Assembly: GCF_030272615.1 (NCBI RefSeq)
Contig: NC_081414.1
Span: 810,441,069 to 810,505,068, forward strand
DNA from: Cryptomeria japonica
Taxonomy: Eukaryota; Streptophyta; Pinopsida; Cupressales; Cupressaceae
Direction of reading: 5' to 3'
DNA length: 64,000 nt
The position numbers were made by a program, and so were the translations under genes. This document shows, piece by piece, positions 12,240 to 24,650 of the stretch; position 1 is the first letter of the stretch; each line of letters starts with the position of its first letter. The notes under the pieces were generated by a model that saw only the letters and a list, made by a program, of their open reading frames with translations, had not been told where the DNA came from and made no database searches.

Positions 12240-13000
12240 TGTTGGCAAATGTACACTCTAATGAGAAATTGTAGGTGATTGAAGGTATTGTCAGTGATGG
12301 CAACCTTACAATCATATGATACCGGCAGACAGACATAGGCACCGGCACTGGCACCAAAAAGTAAGATTACCGACACTTTGGCCGACAAGAATTTTGTATA
12401 AATATATTTTGTAATTAATTGTAAAATCTTTTGTAAGCCGACTTGGTGGATTGTAACATGACTCATATAAGTATGAGATCATTGTAGATCATTTAATAGG
12501 TGATATATGAAAAAGATGATAAGAGACCTAATATGAGAAATATTAGGATAAGGGCTTATGTATATTACAGAGCTTAAACCAGTACTAAATCTGGCATAGT
12601 AGATGCTGATCTGAAGTGGTAAAAGACATTAGATTTGTATAATCCAATTTTGATAGTCAGTGTGACTTATTTTGTAACTGAGCAATGAGCTCTAGGAACT
12701 TGGCCTTCCTGCATGTGCAGGCCCCTATTGTAAATAGTAATATTCCCTCATTGTCTAGTAACCGAATATTGTGGGTCACAAAACCCATCAAGGTTTTTCC
12801 CACACCAGGTTTTCTCGTTAAAATATTGTATTATGGTGTGTCTCTTATTTTGTGGTTGTTGTTCCTCTTTACTGCATTATTTTTAGTTTACCGGTACACA
12901 ATTTTGAAGTTCTTTTTATGTTATAATTCAAGTAAATTTATATACCGGTCAGATACTAATTCACCCCCCCCCACTCTTAGTATCTTTGGGAATCCTAACA
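12240..13000 (+). repeat. Element C 5' LTR
   Basis: It matches 18147-18933. It contains a TATA box (12397), the CCTTCCTGCATGTGCAGG block near 12702, the conserved hairpin module (12771-12818) and the C-tract before the end. Confidence 0.95.
12397..12404 (+). promoter_or_regulatory. TATA box in element C 5' LTR
   Basis: TATAAATA lies about 160 bases from the LTR start, a normal U3 promoter position. The 3' LTR copy is mutated to TATAGATA. Confidence 0.5.
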
Positions 13001-13002
13001 GT

Positions 13003-13014
13003 TGGTATCAAAGC
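13003..13014 (+). promoter_or_regulatory. Primer binding site of element C
   Basis: TGGTATCAAAGC starts two bases after the LTR end. It differs by one base from the usual Met-tRNA site TGGTATCAGAGC. Confidence 0.9.
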
Positions 13015-13071
13015 TCGGTCCTCTATTTTTAGAAGCCTAATAGCTTGAGGAAGATCTTGACACTGGTAGAA

Positions 13072-14076
13072 ATGGAAAACTTAAGAAAGTAATTGGAAAC
13101 AACTCTTTCAGACAATGATGCAGAAAACGTGAAGAATATTAAAGTTGAAGATGATCTGAAGGATGCATAGGATATTATTCAAGGACTTCAAGAAAATTTC
13201 ACTATAGAAAGGAACAAAAGAAGAGAAATTTGTGAAATGATGCATAATGATGAAGATGAAAAGGAAACTCTAAATGAACTGGTAAACAAGCTAAGACAAG
13301 AAAATAGTACAATGAAGAACGAGATGCAAGATATGACAATGAGATTTTGTAAAGAAATTGAAGATAGGAAGAAGAATGAAGAGGACTTGGTTAGAAGACT
13401 AAATTATGTTGGAAATTAAAATACAAGACTTAGTCATGAAAATGATATGTTGAAGACAGACTTGATGCATCCACAAAATGACACAAATGAACTTATGAGA
13501 TAAAAAGGATTCTTGGAGAGTGAATTGGCTACTGCAAATCAGCACAAGGAAAAAATCAAGAAAAGTTCAGAGGAACTTGTTGACATACTGAAGAATTAGA
13601 AACCTAATGGTGATACAAATGGCCTTGGCTTTGAAGTTAGTGAAAGCTTCGGTACTGCAAACAATCATGATCATAGTAAACTAGTAAGACAACCTAATGC
13701 TTACAAATTTAATGGGAAATGCTTTAACTGTAACAAGTATAGTCATAGAGAAAATGAGTGCAGATCTAGAAATTATCAAAACACTAATATACCCACCGGT
13801 CAATGCTTTAACTGCAACAAAGTTGGTCATAATTCAGAAAATTGCAGAATGAATGTAAGATGTTATGTTTGTGGAAGATTTGGACACTTATCTAATCAAT
13901 GCAGAACACATACCAGCATAGGATATGGGAAAGCTATTTAGAAAAACAATATGACTTGTTATGCTTGCAAAAAAATTGGACATATTGTAAAGTTTTGTAG
14001 AAGTAAGGCATCACCAGCAAATAACAAAGGTCCTAGCTTGAAAGGTAAAGAAAAGGTTGAAGAGGTAAAGCAATAA
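13072..14076 (+). pseudogene. Element C ORF1, coiled-coil plus four CCHC knuckles (gag-like)
   Basis: A single frame of 335 codons from ATG (13072) to TAA, interrupted by a few in-frame stops. Residues about 1-180 are rich in Lys, Glu, Asn and Leu with coiled-coil character. The C-terminal part has four CCHC knuckles: CFNCNKYSHRENEC (Ser for the usual Gly), CFNCNKVGHNSENC, CYVCGRFGHLSNQC and CYACKKIGHIVKFC. Four knuckles are more than the one or two of ordinary Copia gag and recall CNBP-like RNA-binding arrays. It is likely to bind the element's RNA, but no capsid-like domain can be recognised. The same layout occurs in element A. Confidence 0.8.
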
Positions 14077-14491
14077 TTCTCAAAGAAATGGATCTGAAAG
14101 TTAGATCAAAATATTGATGGGAATACTTCTCCACCGGTAGAACAAAGTATCACTCCACTGGCAGGAGACTCTTCATCAAACTAAAGGAAAATCCTTTGGG
14201 GGTTTAGCAACAAATTGAAAAACATGCTATTATTCCCTCAGTTGATGGTGAGAAGTTGGATTACTTCCTTACCGACAGATGAGTTAAGTTTTGACTTAAC
14301 CGACAAGCATTAAATGTGGTAGTTGGAGAAAATAACATTATAAAGTAAGTGTTTTGACTCCTTTTTCATTCACCAAGCATTCAAATCTTCGTGAGTGAGA
14401 AAATTCCTGAGTGAAGGCATCCTTAGCGAAAAAGTGAAGAAGCAATTCATCCAAGAACTCATCCCTAAGGTAGATTCAAGTATTTATAACT
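14077..14491 (+). other. Spacer between ORF1 and ORF2 of element C
   Basis: About 415 bases of stop-rich sequence. A short related peptide can be read in the first 100 bases, which could be a decayed C-terminus of ORF1. No promoter or RNA structure was recognised. Confidence 0.4.
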
Positions 14492-17400
14492 ATGGCTTCC
14501 TCATACATACCTGAATTTATTGCAAACCATACTATGATTGAAGTTATCAAGCGCCCTAGACCTGTATTCAAGCTTGTTCCCGAAATTGCAAAGAAAGATG
14601 ATACCATAGGTGCATTTTCTCAAATTCCTAAGGGAGTAGTATATGCTGAAGATCCTAGAATATACATACATTGTCATGTAGAGGAATTAGGAGATGATGA
14701 AATCAAGAACATGTATAAGATTGTGATTTGTGATGAAAATGGTAATATCAAACCAGAACACAAGGTAGTAGAAACCCTAGGTTTTGTGGATATTCTGAGC
14801 ATTCCTGATTTTCCTGAAGATGTGAAAAGAATAGTCCTAAGCAGAGTCCATGGCAAATTATTTTGGGTAGATTCAATCATAAGATCACCAAGGAAGCAGT
14901 TAGGGAAGTAACAGGGTTACCTTCCACTGGTAGCAAACCTAATAGAACTAAAAGGGTCTCAAATGACATAGTGGTGAACCTAACCATTGGAACATTTAAC
15001 AAAGGGTCTCTAAGGGTAAATGATGTGAAGGAAATCAATGTCAGATTTGTTAGTATGATTTTAGGCTACAAAGCTACACATGCAAATAGGTTAAACTTAG
15101 TATCTAGCCTATGTATTAAAAGATCATATGACATGGTGAACAACAATGCAAGAATAGATGTGTGGGAATGGCTCAAGGATGAATTGATAGACAATATAAA
15201 GAAGATCAAAGGATATAAGAAAGGAACTTTTAGATTTGGAAATTTGCTTGTATGTTTAATGTTGTACATTACTAAGCAAGTACCCGGTATTGGTAGGAGA
15301 GATTTTGGCTTTGATATACCAGTAGGAAAACAACTACTGGATACATTAAACAGCATGGGAGAAAACAAAGAGAAAAACATAAATGAACATTTTCAGGCAC
15401 TAAAAGATCGAATGAAGACTAGAATAAGGCTATCACAAGAAATTGTGGATAAATATCAAAAGGAAACATGTTTTGTAATAAAGAAAGATGAAATATGGAT
15501 GGAGGCATTTGTCCCTAGAACTATCTGGGTAACTGAAATGGGTTATGAAACAGATGATAACATCATTGAAACTTATGCAAAAGCCCTTCTTGAAGCACCA
15601 AAGGAACCCTCCAAGAAAGTCTTTGGCAATGCAAAAATAATTGAGAGTGGCATTCAGTCTAGGAAAAGAGTTAAGAAAGTTGAACAAACAGTAACGAAAG
15701 GAACTAGACAAGCAAAAGCACTAGACAAGCAAAAGCAATTAAGGAAGATGTATTGAAACAAACTGGCATCAAGGAAAGTGAGCTGGAAGGACTTCAACCG
15801 GAAGCTCATATTTCACTGGTTGCAACTTCTTCTGAGAGTGAGATACCGACAGTATTTAAAAGGGTAGAAAGGAAAAGAAAACCCTCACCTGCACCCTCAC
15901 CCACACCCCAGAGAACAAGAAAAAAGCAATAGGCAGTAAGGCCTCCAGTTAAGAAGTTGACTCTAAAGAAGAAGGTAAAACAAGACATTTCTCCACTGGA
16001 TAAACTCTTAAGTGAAATAACAAAGGATGGAAAGTTGTAAAACATTAGCAAACTGTATAACACATTTTCCACTAATGACAAAGAAAGCATAGAAAATAGT
16101 GTAATCTTACACTTGGACATCTACAAGAAATTTTTGATGGAAATTGTTGATGAAATACCCATTGATCTCTACAGAAGACTTGAAGCTAGAAGGGTAGCTA
16201 TTATTGAGATGGATAAGAAAATAAAAATTGAGAAATTACTTGCAGTTCACTCAGTGAACTCACCTAAAGAGATTGATCAATTAATCAGTGAGGCCAACCG
16301 GACAATATTCTCAACCGGTCACTGGCATGTAGCACTGATGGAAGGAAGAATGAATGAAATTTCAAAAGAGATTGCGAACCAATGGGACATAATGTTTGTT
16401 GAAAAAGAGAAACAAGAAGAACTCAAAAGACCCAAGACTATCATAGTATATAAAAGGACAAGGATAAAGGGAAAGGTAAAGAAGGAGGACCTCCTAACCT
16501 AAAAATAACAGATAAATTACCCCCACCTCTTTCTGATACTACATCGGTAGAATCAGTTGATACACAATTGACTATAGAGAGTATGGAGACTCCTCTAGTG
16601 GATACAAATCCTGAGTCCAAAATTTTGTATACCATGAATATAGATACACAAGAAGTAAACATTGTGGTAGACAAACAGACCACTGAGGATAAGAAGGAAG
16701 ATGTGTCTATTGAGCCACCGACTACATATGTTGAGGTTAAGATTACAAATATAAGCACAGATGCAGAGAAACCAATAGAGGACACCATTGAGAAATCATC
16801 TAAAGTACCAATAAATGAAACTGGAAAACAATTAGAGGTAAATATAGAGAAACTGAAAGTGCATACAGAGACTACATCTGAGAAACTAGTATTTGAGAGC
16901 TCAGAGAAACCTTCTGAGACACAGATGGAGAAACTGAAATAGAAATAGGTTGAGACACAGGTTCAGACCGAGACAGTGCCATCAGTAAAAAATGAAAAGC
17001 CTAAACCTTTTCTAATAGAAATGCATACTCAAACAGATCCTCCTGAGAGAGAGGAAAGAAAAGTTATTATTACAACCGACAGTAGGGAAATTGTGAAATC
17101 AGTTGGGCAGACTTTTGGTACTGCAATAACAGAATTCCGACCTACAAATATAACATAAGTATTGTTGGATTATATTAAGAAAATAACTGAGTGTAATGCA
17201 CAAGCCTATAAGGCTATTGATGACACTGTTCCTATTCTTAAATTGATAGCACCCAAGTGCATTGTGGATAGTAAAGATTCTTTAGGTCAGCTAGACACAT
17301 TGTCTAAATTCATCACCAGTAACATTTTGATAGTTGATCAAATCAATGAGGACACATCAAAGACAAAATGAATAAGGAGAAAGGAAAATTCTTTGAGGAA

Positions 17401-17946
17401 ATAGTAAAGAAGAATAAGGATCAAATAGAAACATTATTACCGGCACTAGGAGAAGCAATTTTGGATTTCAAGAAACTGTACAGGGATACATGCAAAACTG
17501 ACATCTTGACAAAGGACATAGATTCAGAGATCAGCAAAACACAAACTGAGATTAACAATATTGTTGATAATCTAATAGGGACATTAGATTCATTTTTCGA
17601 AATAGAAAAGAAAATTGTAGATCTTGAAGAGAAAATTGAGAAGTTAGAAAAGGATAAAGAGAAAATAAAGCATAAGGCAAAGAACTTAAAATGCAAACTA
17701 GGTCCTAAACTAGATTACCTCATTTCTTTGAGAAAAGAAATTTTTGAGGCTCTAGTCCCCAGACTCAAGACACCAAAAGGTAAAATGCACATACTCACCG
17801 GTACAGTTCAGAGAACACAAATGACATTAACAGATAGCAAAAGATTCAGCGACAATTTAAATTTGGCTTTGGCAAATCTTTTCCAAATTGTAACCAACTG
17901 GTTACAAGCATCTAGGAAGGAACCACACTCCACTGACAGTGAATGA
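14492..17946 (+). pseudogene. Element C ORF2, long unknown retroelement protein
   Basis: I do not recognise this protein. It starts at ATG 14492 (MASSYIPEF) and spans about 1,150 codons in four frames joined by frameshifts near 14870, 15760, 16500 and 17365, with several stops. In order there is an N-terminal domain (IPKGVVY, EELGDDE); a region with ITKEAVREVTGLP, which resembles plant mobile-domain or putative plant transposon proteins; a PRTIWVTEMGY motif at about 15515; a basic segment (15650-15950); an acidic low-complexity linker (16500-17160); and a strong C-terminal coiled coil (about 17440-17720). Element A has the same plan, and E, G and H a more distant version. A structural role in the element's particle or a DNA-binding role are both possible guesses. 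Confidence 0.7.
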
Positions 17947-18132
17947 CAACCTTTTTCATTGATGTCAAAGGGGGAGTAGTGAGATGAGAAAAAATGATTA
18001 GAACGAGACATCATCAGCTCAGGGGGAGCGTACATTTTTGACAACATAGTTTTGGTAAGATATTTTGGCAGATTATTTTTGGACATCATTTTGGACACCT
18101 TTTTATTTTTCTCATGAGTGTTGCCATCAATG

Positions 18133-18146
18133 CCAAAGGGGGAGAT
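18133..18146 (+). promoter_or_regulatory. Polypurine tract of element C
   Basis: CCAAAGGGGGAGAT directly precedes the 3' LTR. The surrounding 18121-18152 is identical to the corresponding junction of Copia element B. Confidence 0.85.
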
Positions 18147-18933
18147 TGTTGGCAAATGCACACTCCAATGAAAAATTGTAGGTGATTGAAGGTATTGTCA
18201 TTGATGGAAAGCTTACAATCATGTGATACCGGCAGGCAAACACAAGCACCAACACCGACAGACTCTACACCGGCATATAGATCACCAGCACCGAAAAGGA
18301 AGATTACTAGCACCTTGGCCGACAATAATTTTGTATAGATATATTTTGTAATTAGTTGTAGAATATTTTGTAAGCCGACTTGGTGGATTGTAACATGACT
18401 CATATAAGTATGAGATCATTTTAGATCATTTAATACGTGATATATGAAAAATATGATAGCATACATAATATGTGAAATATTGGGATAAGGGTTTATGTAT
18501 ATTGCAAAGCTTAAACCAGTACTGAATCTGGCATAGTAGATGCTGATCTGAAGCAATACAAGACATTGGATTTGTATAATCAAATTTTGTAAGTCAGTGT
18601 GACTTCTTTTGTAACTAACTAGTGAGCTCTAGGTACTTGGCCTTCCTGCATGTGCAGGCCCCTATTGTAAACAGTAATATTCCCTTATTGGACAATAAGT
18701 GAATATTGTGGGTCACAAATCCCACCGAGGTTTTTCCCACACTGGGTTTCCTCGTTAAAATATTGTGTTATGGTGTGTCTCTTATGTTGTGGTTGTTGTT
18801 CCTCTTTACTGCATTTTTTTTATTTTACCGGTACACAGTTTTGAAGTGCTTTTTATGTTATAATTCAAGTAAATTTATATACTGGTCAAATGCTGATTCA
18901 CCCCCCCTCTTAGTATCTTTGGGAATCCTAACA
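18147..18933 (+). repeat. Element C 3' LTR
   Basis: 787 bp from TGTTGGCAAATG to ATCCTAACA. It is longer than the 5' copy because of a short extra segment around 18250-18290. The conserved hairpin module is at 18721-18756. Confidence 0.95.
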
Positions 18934-18938
18934 GATCT
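18934..18938. repeat. Target-site duplication of element C, right copy (GATCT)
   Basis: Matches 12235-12239, after which the LTR of D resumes. Confidence 0.92.
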
Positions 18939-20122
18939 ATGATTAAATGGTGATCGAAGATGATTATTCCACATACGCATGTTGCACATGATGAGTTTTA
19001 AAGTGATTTTAGTGCATGAAGATAATTGTTTATCTTGGGAATGGGCAAGCGCATAGTATGAAGTGGAAACCTCGTGATGAGTTACAGGATTCAATGTGTG
19101 GTGATCTAGAAGCAGTCAAGGTTGTCTAGAACAATGTGTAGATGATTACTATGTAATCCAATGGTCATGTTTGAACCGATATTTTTGTAATCTCTATGAG
19201 ATCTTAGGTTTTGTGATGTGTTACTGACCTATTGTATTTTCTTATGAGGTCAATGAGTTGTTTTGTAATAGTGTTGGCAATTTTGGTTAAGTGTGGTAGT
19301 GTGATTGTTCTTGAAGTAGAAGGAGTATCTGTAGAATGTTTTTAAGGCATACAGGAGCATAAATAGATCTGATTAAACAGAGCAATTCTATTACCAAATC
19401 AACAAGACCCTGTTGTTCTCTAACAATTACAACAGTTAAATCCCCTAACTAGGTAAGCTTTAAGAAGATTGGTACTATCTAAATCCTCTAACCAGGTGAT
19501 CCATTAGCTTGGATTTGAAATCCTCTACTGAGGTTACTCTTAACAAGTTATTGCTCTTAATAGGGTATTTTAGTCAATCCCTTAACCGAGTGGTCCTTAA
19601 CTGGATCTGTTCTTAACAATTTTTTTTTGTAAAGAATCTAACAAGGCTTGGCTCCTAACAGGGCAAACTTCAAAAGAGTTTACAATACTTGTGCATATTC
19701 ATCCCCACTGTGGTTTTGTCCATTTGGGTTTCCATGTCAAAAATCATTTTGTCAAGTGGTGAATGATTTTGTGTATGCTTATTATATGATTAATATGTTT
19801 AACTGGTAAAACCACTAAGACATGTTTAGACGATCGAAAGTGATCTAAAATGAGCTATTACTATTGTTAGTAAAGTATTTTGATGTTTTGAATAAAAGGA
19901 ATCTAAATTACAGATCTGTTACACTATTATATTGATATTTTAGTCAACTGGTAAGCTTGATAGTGAAATTACAATTTATGGTACATTATCTAAACCGATT
20001 AGTATAAGAAGTTGTTTATGAGTTGGGATTAAGTTTGGTGAAATTTTATTTTGTTTTCTATCTACTAATTAAACCCCCCTCTGAGTAGGTGATGGGATCA
20101 TTATCAATTCATCATATCATCA
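18939..20122 (+). repeat. Element D 5' LTR, inner segment
   Basis: It continues the LTR interrupted by C. It contains the degenerate CTAACCAGGT ladder (about 19420-19680), the conserved hairpin module (19704-19735) and the CCCCCCTCT tract, and ends ATATCATCA. Confidence 0.92.
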
Positions 20123-20124
20123 AT

Positions 20125-20137
20125 TGGTATCACAACA
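20125..20137 (+). promoter_or_regulatory. Primer binding site of element D
   Basis: TGGTATCACAACA begins two bases after the LTR. The first eight bases fit the Met-tRNA site; the remainder diverges. Confidence 0.75.
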
Positions 20138-20192
20138 TTTTAAGTCGTCTTGTGTTTAAGCGTAATAGCTTGAGGTAAAGATCTAGGAGAAC

Positions 20193-21581
20193 ATGATGAA
20201 GAAATAAGGTCCAAAATTCAAGAGGGAAAGCTATAGAATCTGTAGTGATAGGATGAAGATCTATATGAGGAGCTTAGGAAGTCAATATTGGGAACATGTT
20301 GTTACTAAATATAACTTGCCTACTAGGATTTTGTCAGATGATCAAAAGAAGGAGGAGCAGGAGAATAATCAAGCATTGGAGGCCATTATCAGTTCCTTGT
20401 CTGATTCAGAGTATGTTGATGTCCATGGGTTAGAAATTTCTTATGAAGTATGGAAGAAACTTGAAGATATCAATAGTCATGATGAGCATGTGAATCTTTC
20501 CAAAGAAGAGGGTTTGAGAGGTAAATTTGATGACATGCGGATGGCTGAAGGTGAGAATATTCAACAGTATGGTCAGAGGATCAAGGAGATAGTTGGTGAG
20601 ATTAAAAGTACTAGTGGTATAGTGGAGGATACCACAGTGGTTAGTAGGGTGTTGATAACCCTTCTACCGATCTACGCTATTTGATTTTTAGCCATTCAGG
20701 AACTCAAGTCTATTGATAAATCAAAGGTAACTCTTTATTCCATCATTGGTAAATTAACTGCATTTGAATTAAATAGTTATGATGGAAGTGTTTAGATTTC
20801 AGAATCTATATTTAGAGCTTCGGTTTCTAACCAACCGATAAGGAAAAGTAGAGAAGCTAGTTACAGTCATGAGTCTAGATCTAGCTGAGAGGTTGATGAT
20901 GAAGACAGTCTGATTGAGCTTGAAGCATTGTTAGCCAAGCGGTTACCCAGAGGTACCAGTAAGTATAGAGGTAAATTACTATTGAAGTATTTTGCATGTA
21001 ATCGGATTGGACATATTGTTACTAACTATCCTAATGGTGATATTGAATAAAAATGTGAGAAGTATAAAAAGTACAAAGGCAAAGGAAAAAGAGATTGTCT
21101 CATTGTAGTGGATCGACAAATTACAGATGAAGAGTCTAAAGAAGATGCAAATGAGGACATTATCTTCATTTCTATTAAGGAAGAGACATCAGATCAAAAT
21201 GCATTAGTCTCTCACATGGATAGTTTTGCTGATTAGATTATAGACAGTGGTTGTTCACACCACATGACTGGTGATTGGAGTAAGTTTATTACTTTGAAGG
21301 AATTTGATGGAGGTGTTGTGAGATTTGGAAATGATTCACCATGTATGGTAAAAGGAAAGGGAACCATCTCTCTAAATGGAAAGAGTAGTGTAGATAATAT
21401 CTACTGGGCTGAAGGATTGAAACACAATCTTTTGAGTGTTGTTGAACTCAATGATAGAGGTTATCCACTAGAATTCAAGAGTGGGATGTGCAAAATCTAT
21501 GGAAGAAAAGGTGAACTGATTGCAACCGGCAAGCAGACAAAAGGTAACTTGTTTTACCTAAATTCTAAAGTCAATAGCTGA
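20193..21581 (+). pseudogene. Element D gag and protease
   Basis: A start at 20193 stays in frame with the long stretch 20253-20684. That stretch has the UBN2-type gag core (a YEVWKKLED block, then GENIQQYGQRIKEI). A knuckle near 20990 has lost two Cys to Tyr. The protease motif IIDSGCSHHMTG lies at about 21237-21275, followed by the SVDNIYWAEGLKHNLLS region. There are several in-frame stops. This would be the structural and processing part of a Copia polyprotein. Confidence 0.9.
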
Positions 21582-22713
21582 TTAATTGCAAAAGTAGATG
21601 ATAGTTGGCTTTGGCATTAAAGATTTTAACATGTAAATTTTGATAACATTTTAAAAGTCAGTAAGTCCAAATCGGTAGGAGGTTTGCCTCAATTAAACAA
21701 ACTGGTTAATGCTTTGTGCAAGATGTCAGTTGGGAAAGATGGCATCCTCAAATTTCAAAGGAAAATCTCTCAACCAAACATTTGCTAGATTTGGTTCATA
21801 CCGACCTCTTTGGACCAATAAGCACTAGGAGTATTCAAGGTGATCGGTATTTTTTCATCTTCATTGATGATTGCTCAAGGATGATGTGGGTCACATTCTT
21901 GAAGGGAAAAATAGAAGCCTTTAGCAAGATTAAGGCATTCAGAGATTTAATTGAAAAAGAAAGTAGAAGAAACCTTAAGTGCTTAAAAACTGATCAAGGT
22001 GGTGAATTTACTTTAGAAGAATTCACTAGATATTGTGAAGACAATGGAATGAATAGGTAGATTTCTGCACCTAGGACACCACAACAGAATGGTATTACAG
22101 AGAGAAACAATCGATCAATTGTTGAATATGCCAGGACTATGCTAATACAAGGAGGTGTAGCTGAGACATTCTGGAGAGAAGTTGTCAGCATAGCTATTTA
22201 CACTATGAACCAGATACTGGTTAAAAGAAGTAAAGATAAAACTCCTTATGAATACTGGTATGGTAGATTACCTAATCTCAGTTACTTTAAGATTTTTAGC
22301 AGTAGATGTTTTATCAAGAAAGGTGATTATGTTGGTAAGTTTGATGCTAAGAGTGATGAAGGCATATTTCTTGGTTACTCCAGCAAGAGAAAAGCCTACA
22401 AATGTTACAACAACTAGATAAAGAAGATCATTGAAAGTGATAATGTCTGAGTGGATGAGTTTCCTAAAGATTCAAGAGAAAATAGTAAGGAGAAGGAGAA
22501 AGATGAACCTTACATTCTGATTTTGGAACCAGAACCGGTCAAACCAGAAATTAGTGAAATGAATACTCCAGCACTAGTTCATCTAGAATAGGTAAATTCT
22601 GCAAAGGATGAAGAAACTAAAAAAGAAGAACCTAAAGACCATGATCATGCTATTCCAAGGTATGTTAGATCAATCATAATCCTGATCAGATTATTGGAGA
22701 TAAAGATGTTGGT
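21582..22713 (+). pseudogene. Element D integrase
   Basis: A frameshift near 21722, at the CKxCQ zinc half-site, moves the frame. The rest shows HTDLFGP, KTDQGGEF and PQQNGITERNN, so all three catalytic residues (D, D, E) are still encoded. A stop near 22060 splits the core. The C-terminal part ends with GYSSKRKAYK, then a degraded linker to reverse transcriptase with a second frameshift between 22417 and 22714. Confidence 0.9.
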
Positions 22714-23466
22714 GTGTTAACCAGAAGAAGGATAAGAGATAATTCTTGTATGATCTCCACTATTGAGCCTAGAATAGCAAATGAAGCTTTTGGAGATGAT
22801 CATTGGATCAAGGCTATGGAAGAAGAACTTGACCAGATTAATAAGAACAATACTTGGACACTAGTACCCAGACTAGTGAACAAAAATGTAATAGGGACAA
22901 AATGGGTATTCAAGAAAAAACCAAATGAAGATGGAGTAGTAGTCATAAATAAAGCCAGACTGGTATGCAAAGGTTATGCATAAGAAGAAGGTGAAGACTA
23001 TGGTGAGATATTTGCACCAGTTGCAAGATTGGAAGGTGTTAGGAATCTACTTACATTTGCAGTGTACAGAGAATTCAAGGTATATTAGATGGATGTGAAG
23101 TCAACATTTCTAAATGGAATATTGAAAGAGGAAATCTACATTGAATAAACAGATGGTTATGCTTTGACTGAAGAAAAGGATATGGTGTACAAACTACACA
23201 AGGCACTATATGGACTAAAGAAAGCACCAAGAACATGGTATGAAAGACTAAATTATCACTTGGTGAAGATAGGTTTTTTGAGAACAAGTGAAGACAACAA
23301 TATCTATCTCAATACCGAAGGAGATAAGATACTGGTTAGTGAGGTATTTGTGGATGATATCATTTTTGGAGGAAATGATGACATGTGTGATGACTTTCCT
23401 AATGAGATGAAAATTGAATTTGAGATGTCTCTAGTAGGAGAGATAAAATTATTTATAGGTTTGTGA
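22714..23466 (+). pseudogene. Element D reverse transcriptase
   Basis: GTKWVFKKK, FAPVARLEGVR, MDVKSTFLNG, KALYGLKKAPRTWY and FVDDIIFGG are present in order. Stops occur at 22981, 23086 and 23146 within otherwise typical Copia sequence, including one just before the catalytic MDVK segment. Confidence 0.92.
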
Positions 23467-24336
23467 ATTCAACATATGAAGAATGATATTTTTATCACAT
23501 AGTCCAAATATGTGAAATAGGTATTGAAGACTTTTGGAATGGGAGACTATAAACTAGTTGGGACATCAATGGTTATAGGTTGTAAATTGTCTAACGAGGA
23601 TGATTTTTCATCAGTTAATGAAAAGGAGTACATGTTAATGATAGGGAAACTACATTATGTTGTTCACAATAGACCGAATATTTCTCATGCAGTTGGATTA
23701 GTTGCGAGATTTTAGAAAAATCCTAAGGAGACACATATGGTAGCAACTAAAAGAATATTCAGATATTTGAAAGGCACGATTGATTATCAATTATGGTATC
23801 CATATCCTGGAGACTTTGATTTGAATGTCTATACAGATGCAGATTGGGCAGGAAATGTTGATGATAGGAAGAGTACAACTGGAGGAGATTTCTTTCTTAG
23901 AGGAAGGCTTGTATCTTGGAGTAGCAAGAAACAAAGTTTCATATCACAATCAATCGCAGAAACTAAATATGTTGTAGCATACATGAATTGCACCCAAGCA
24001 ATCTGGATGAAACACATTCTAGAAGGTTTTAAGTTGAAGATTTCAAAACTGGTAAATATTTTTTGTGATAACACCAGTGCAATAAACATTTCAAAGAACC
24101 TGGTGTTGCATGAAAGAACCAAGCATACTGAGTTGAAGTATCATTTCTTGAGAGAGAAAGTGTAGAGTAAAGATGTGTCACTGGAGCATGTTTCTTCTAA
24201 ACAACAACTTGCAGATACCTTTACTAAGCCTCTACCTAAGGTGACATTTGAATAGCTTAGAGGTAAGCTAGGTATTGTACCCCTACATGAAGTTCATTGG
24301 GAAGATATGGATGACATCAGTCCTGAAGCTTATTGA
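23467..24336 (+). pseudogene. Element D connection and RNase H
   Basis: It continues in the reverse transcriptase frame with stops at about 23464, 23506, 23518 and 23713. YTDADWAGN, STTGG, CDNTSAINIS and FTKPLPK are typical Copia RNase H blocks. It ends with SPEAY and TGA at 24334. Confidence 0.92.
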
Positions 24337-24650
24337 ATATCTTGAAGTAGGATTGGTGTTGAGTGGAGCTACTCCACAGGGGGGGCAGCTAGTTGCGGAA
24401 TAGTGAAGTATGATAGTGTATGTTTTACTTTCACTTTGGCATTGCTGTCAAAGAGGGAGAAGAGATGAATGATTGAAAGAGGAGAAGAACTGTAGCCAAT
24501 TACCAACAGAAGACATGAATATATAATTGAAGGAGAGTAAATGGAAAAATCTAAACTAGGATTCCTATACCTATTTATTTGCATTACTCTCAATTAGCAC
24601 AAGCAGGTGGTATTGATATTTGTATTGCCATCAATTTCAAAGGGGGATAT
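24337..24650 (+). other. Element D 3' untranslated region and polypurine tract
   Basis: Non-coding. A G-tract lies at 24379-24385, and the polypurine tract AAAGGGGGATAT (24639-24650) directly precedes the 3' LTR. The 30 bases around it resemble the corresponding junctions of B and C. Confidence 0.75.

Larger units (their letters stand above)
12240..18933 (+). mobile_element. Non-autonomous LTR retrotransposon C
   Basis: 6694 bp with LTRs of 761 and 787 bp (TGTTGGC...CCTAACA), a TGGTATCAAAGC primer site, a polypurine tract and a GATCT duplication. It encodes a coiled-coil/four-knuckle protein and a long unknown protein but no protease, integrase, reverse transcriptase or RNase H. It therefore fits a LARD-like non-autonomous element that borrows enzymes. 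Its polypurine tract/LTR junction is identical over 32 bases to that of Copia element B. Confidence 0.93.
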
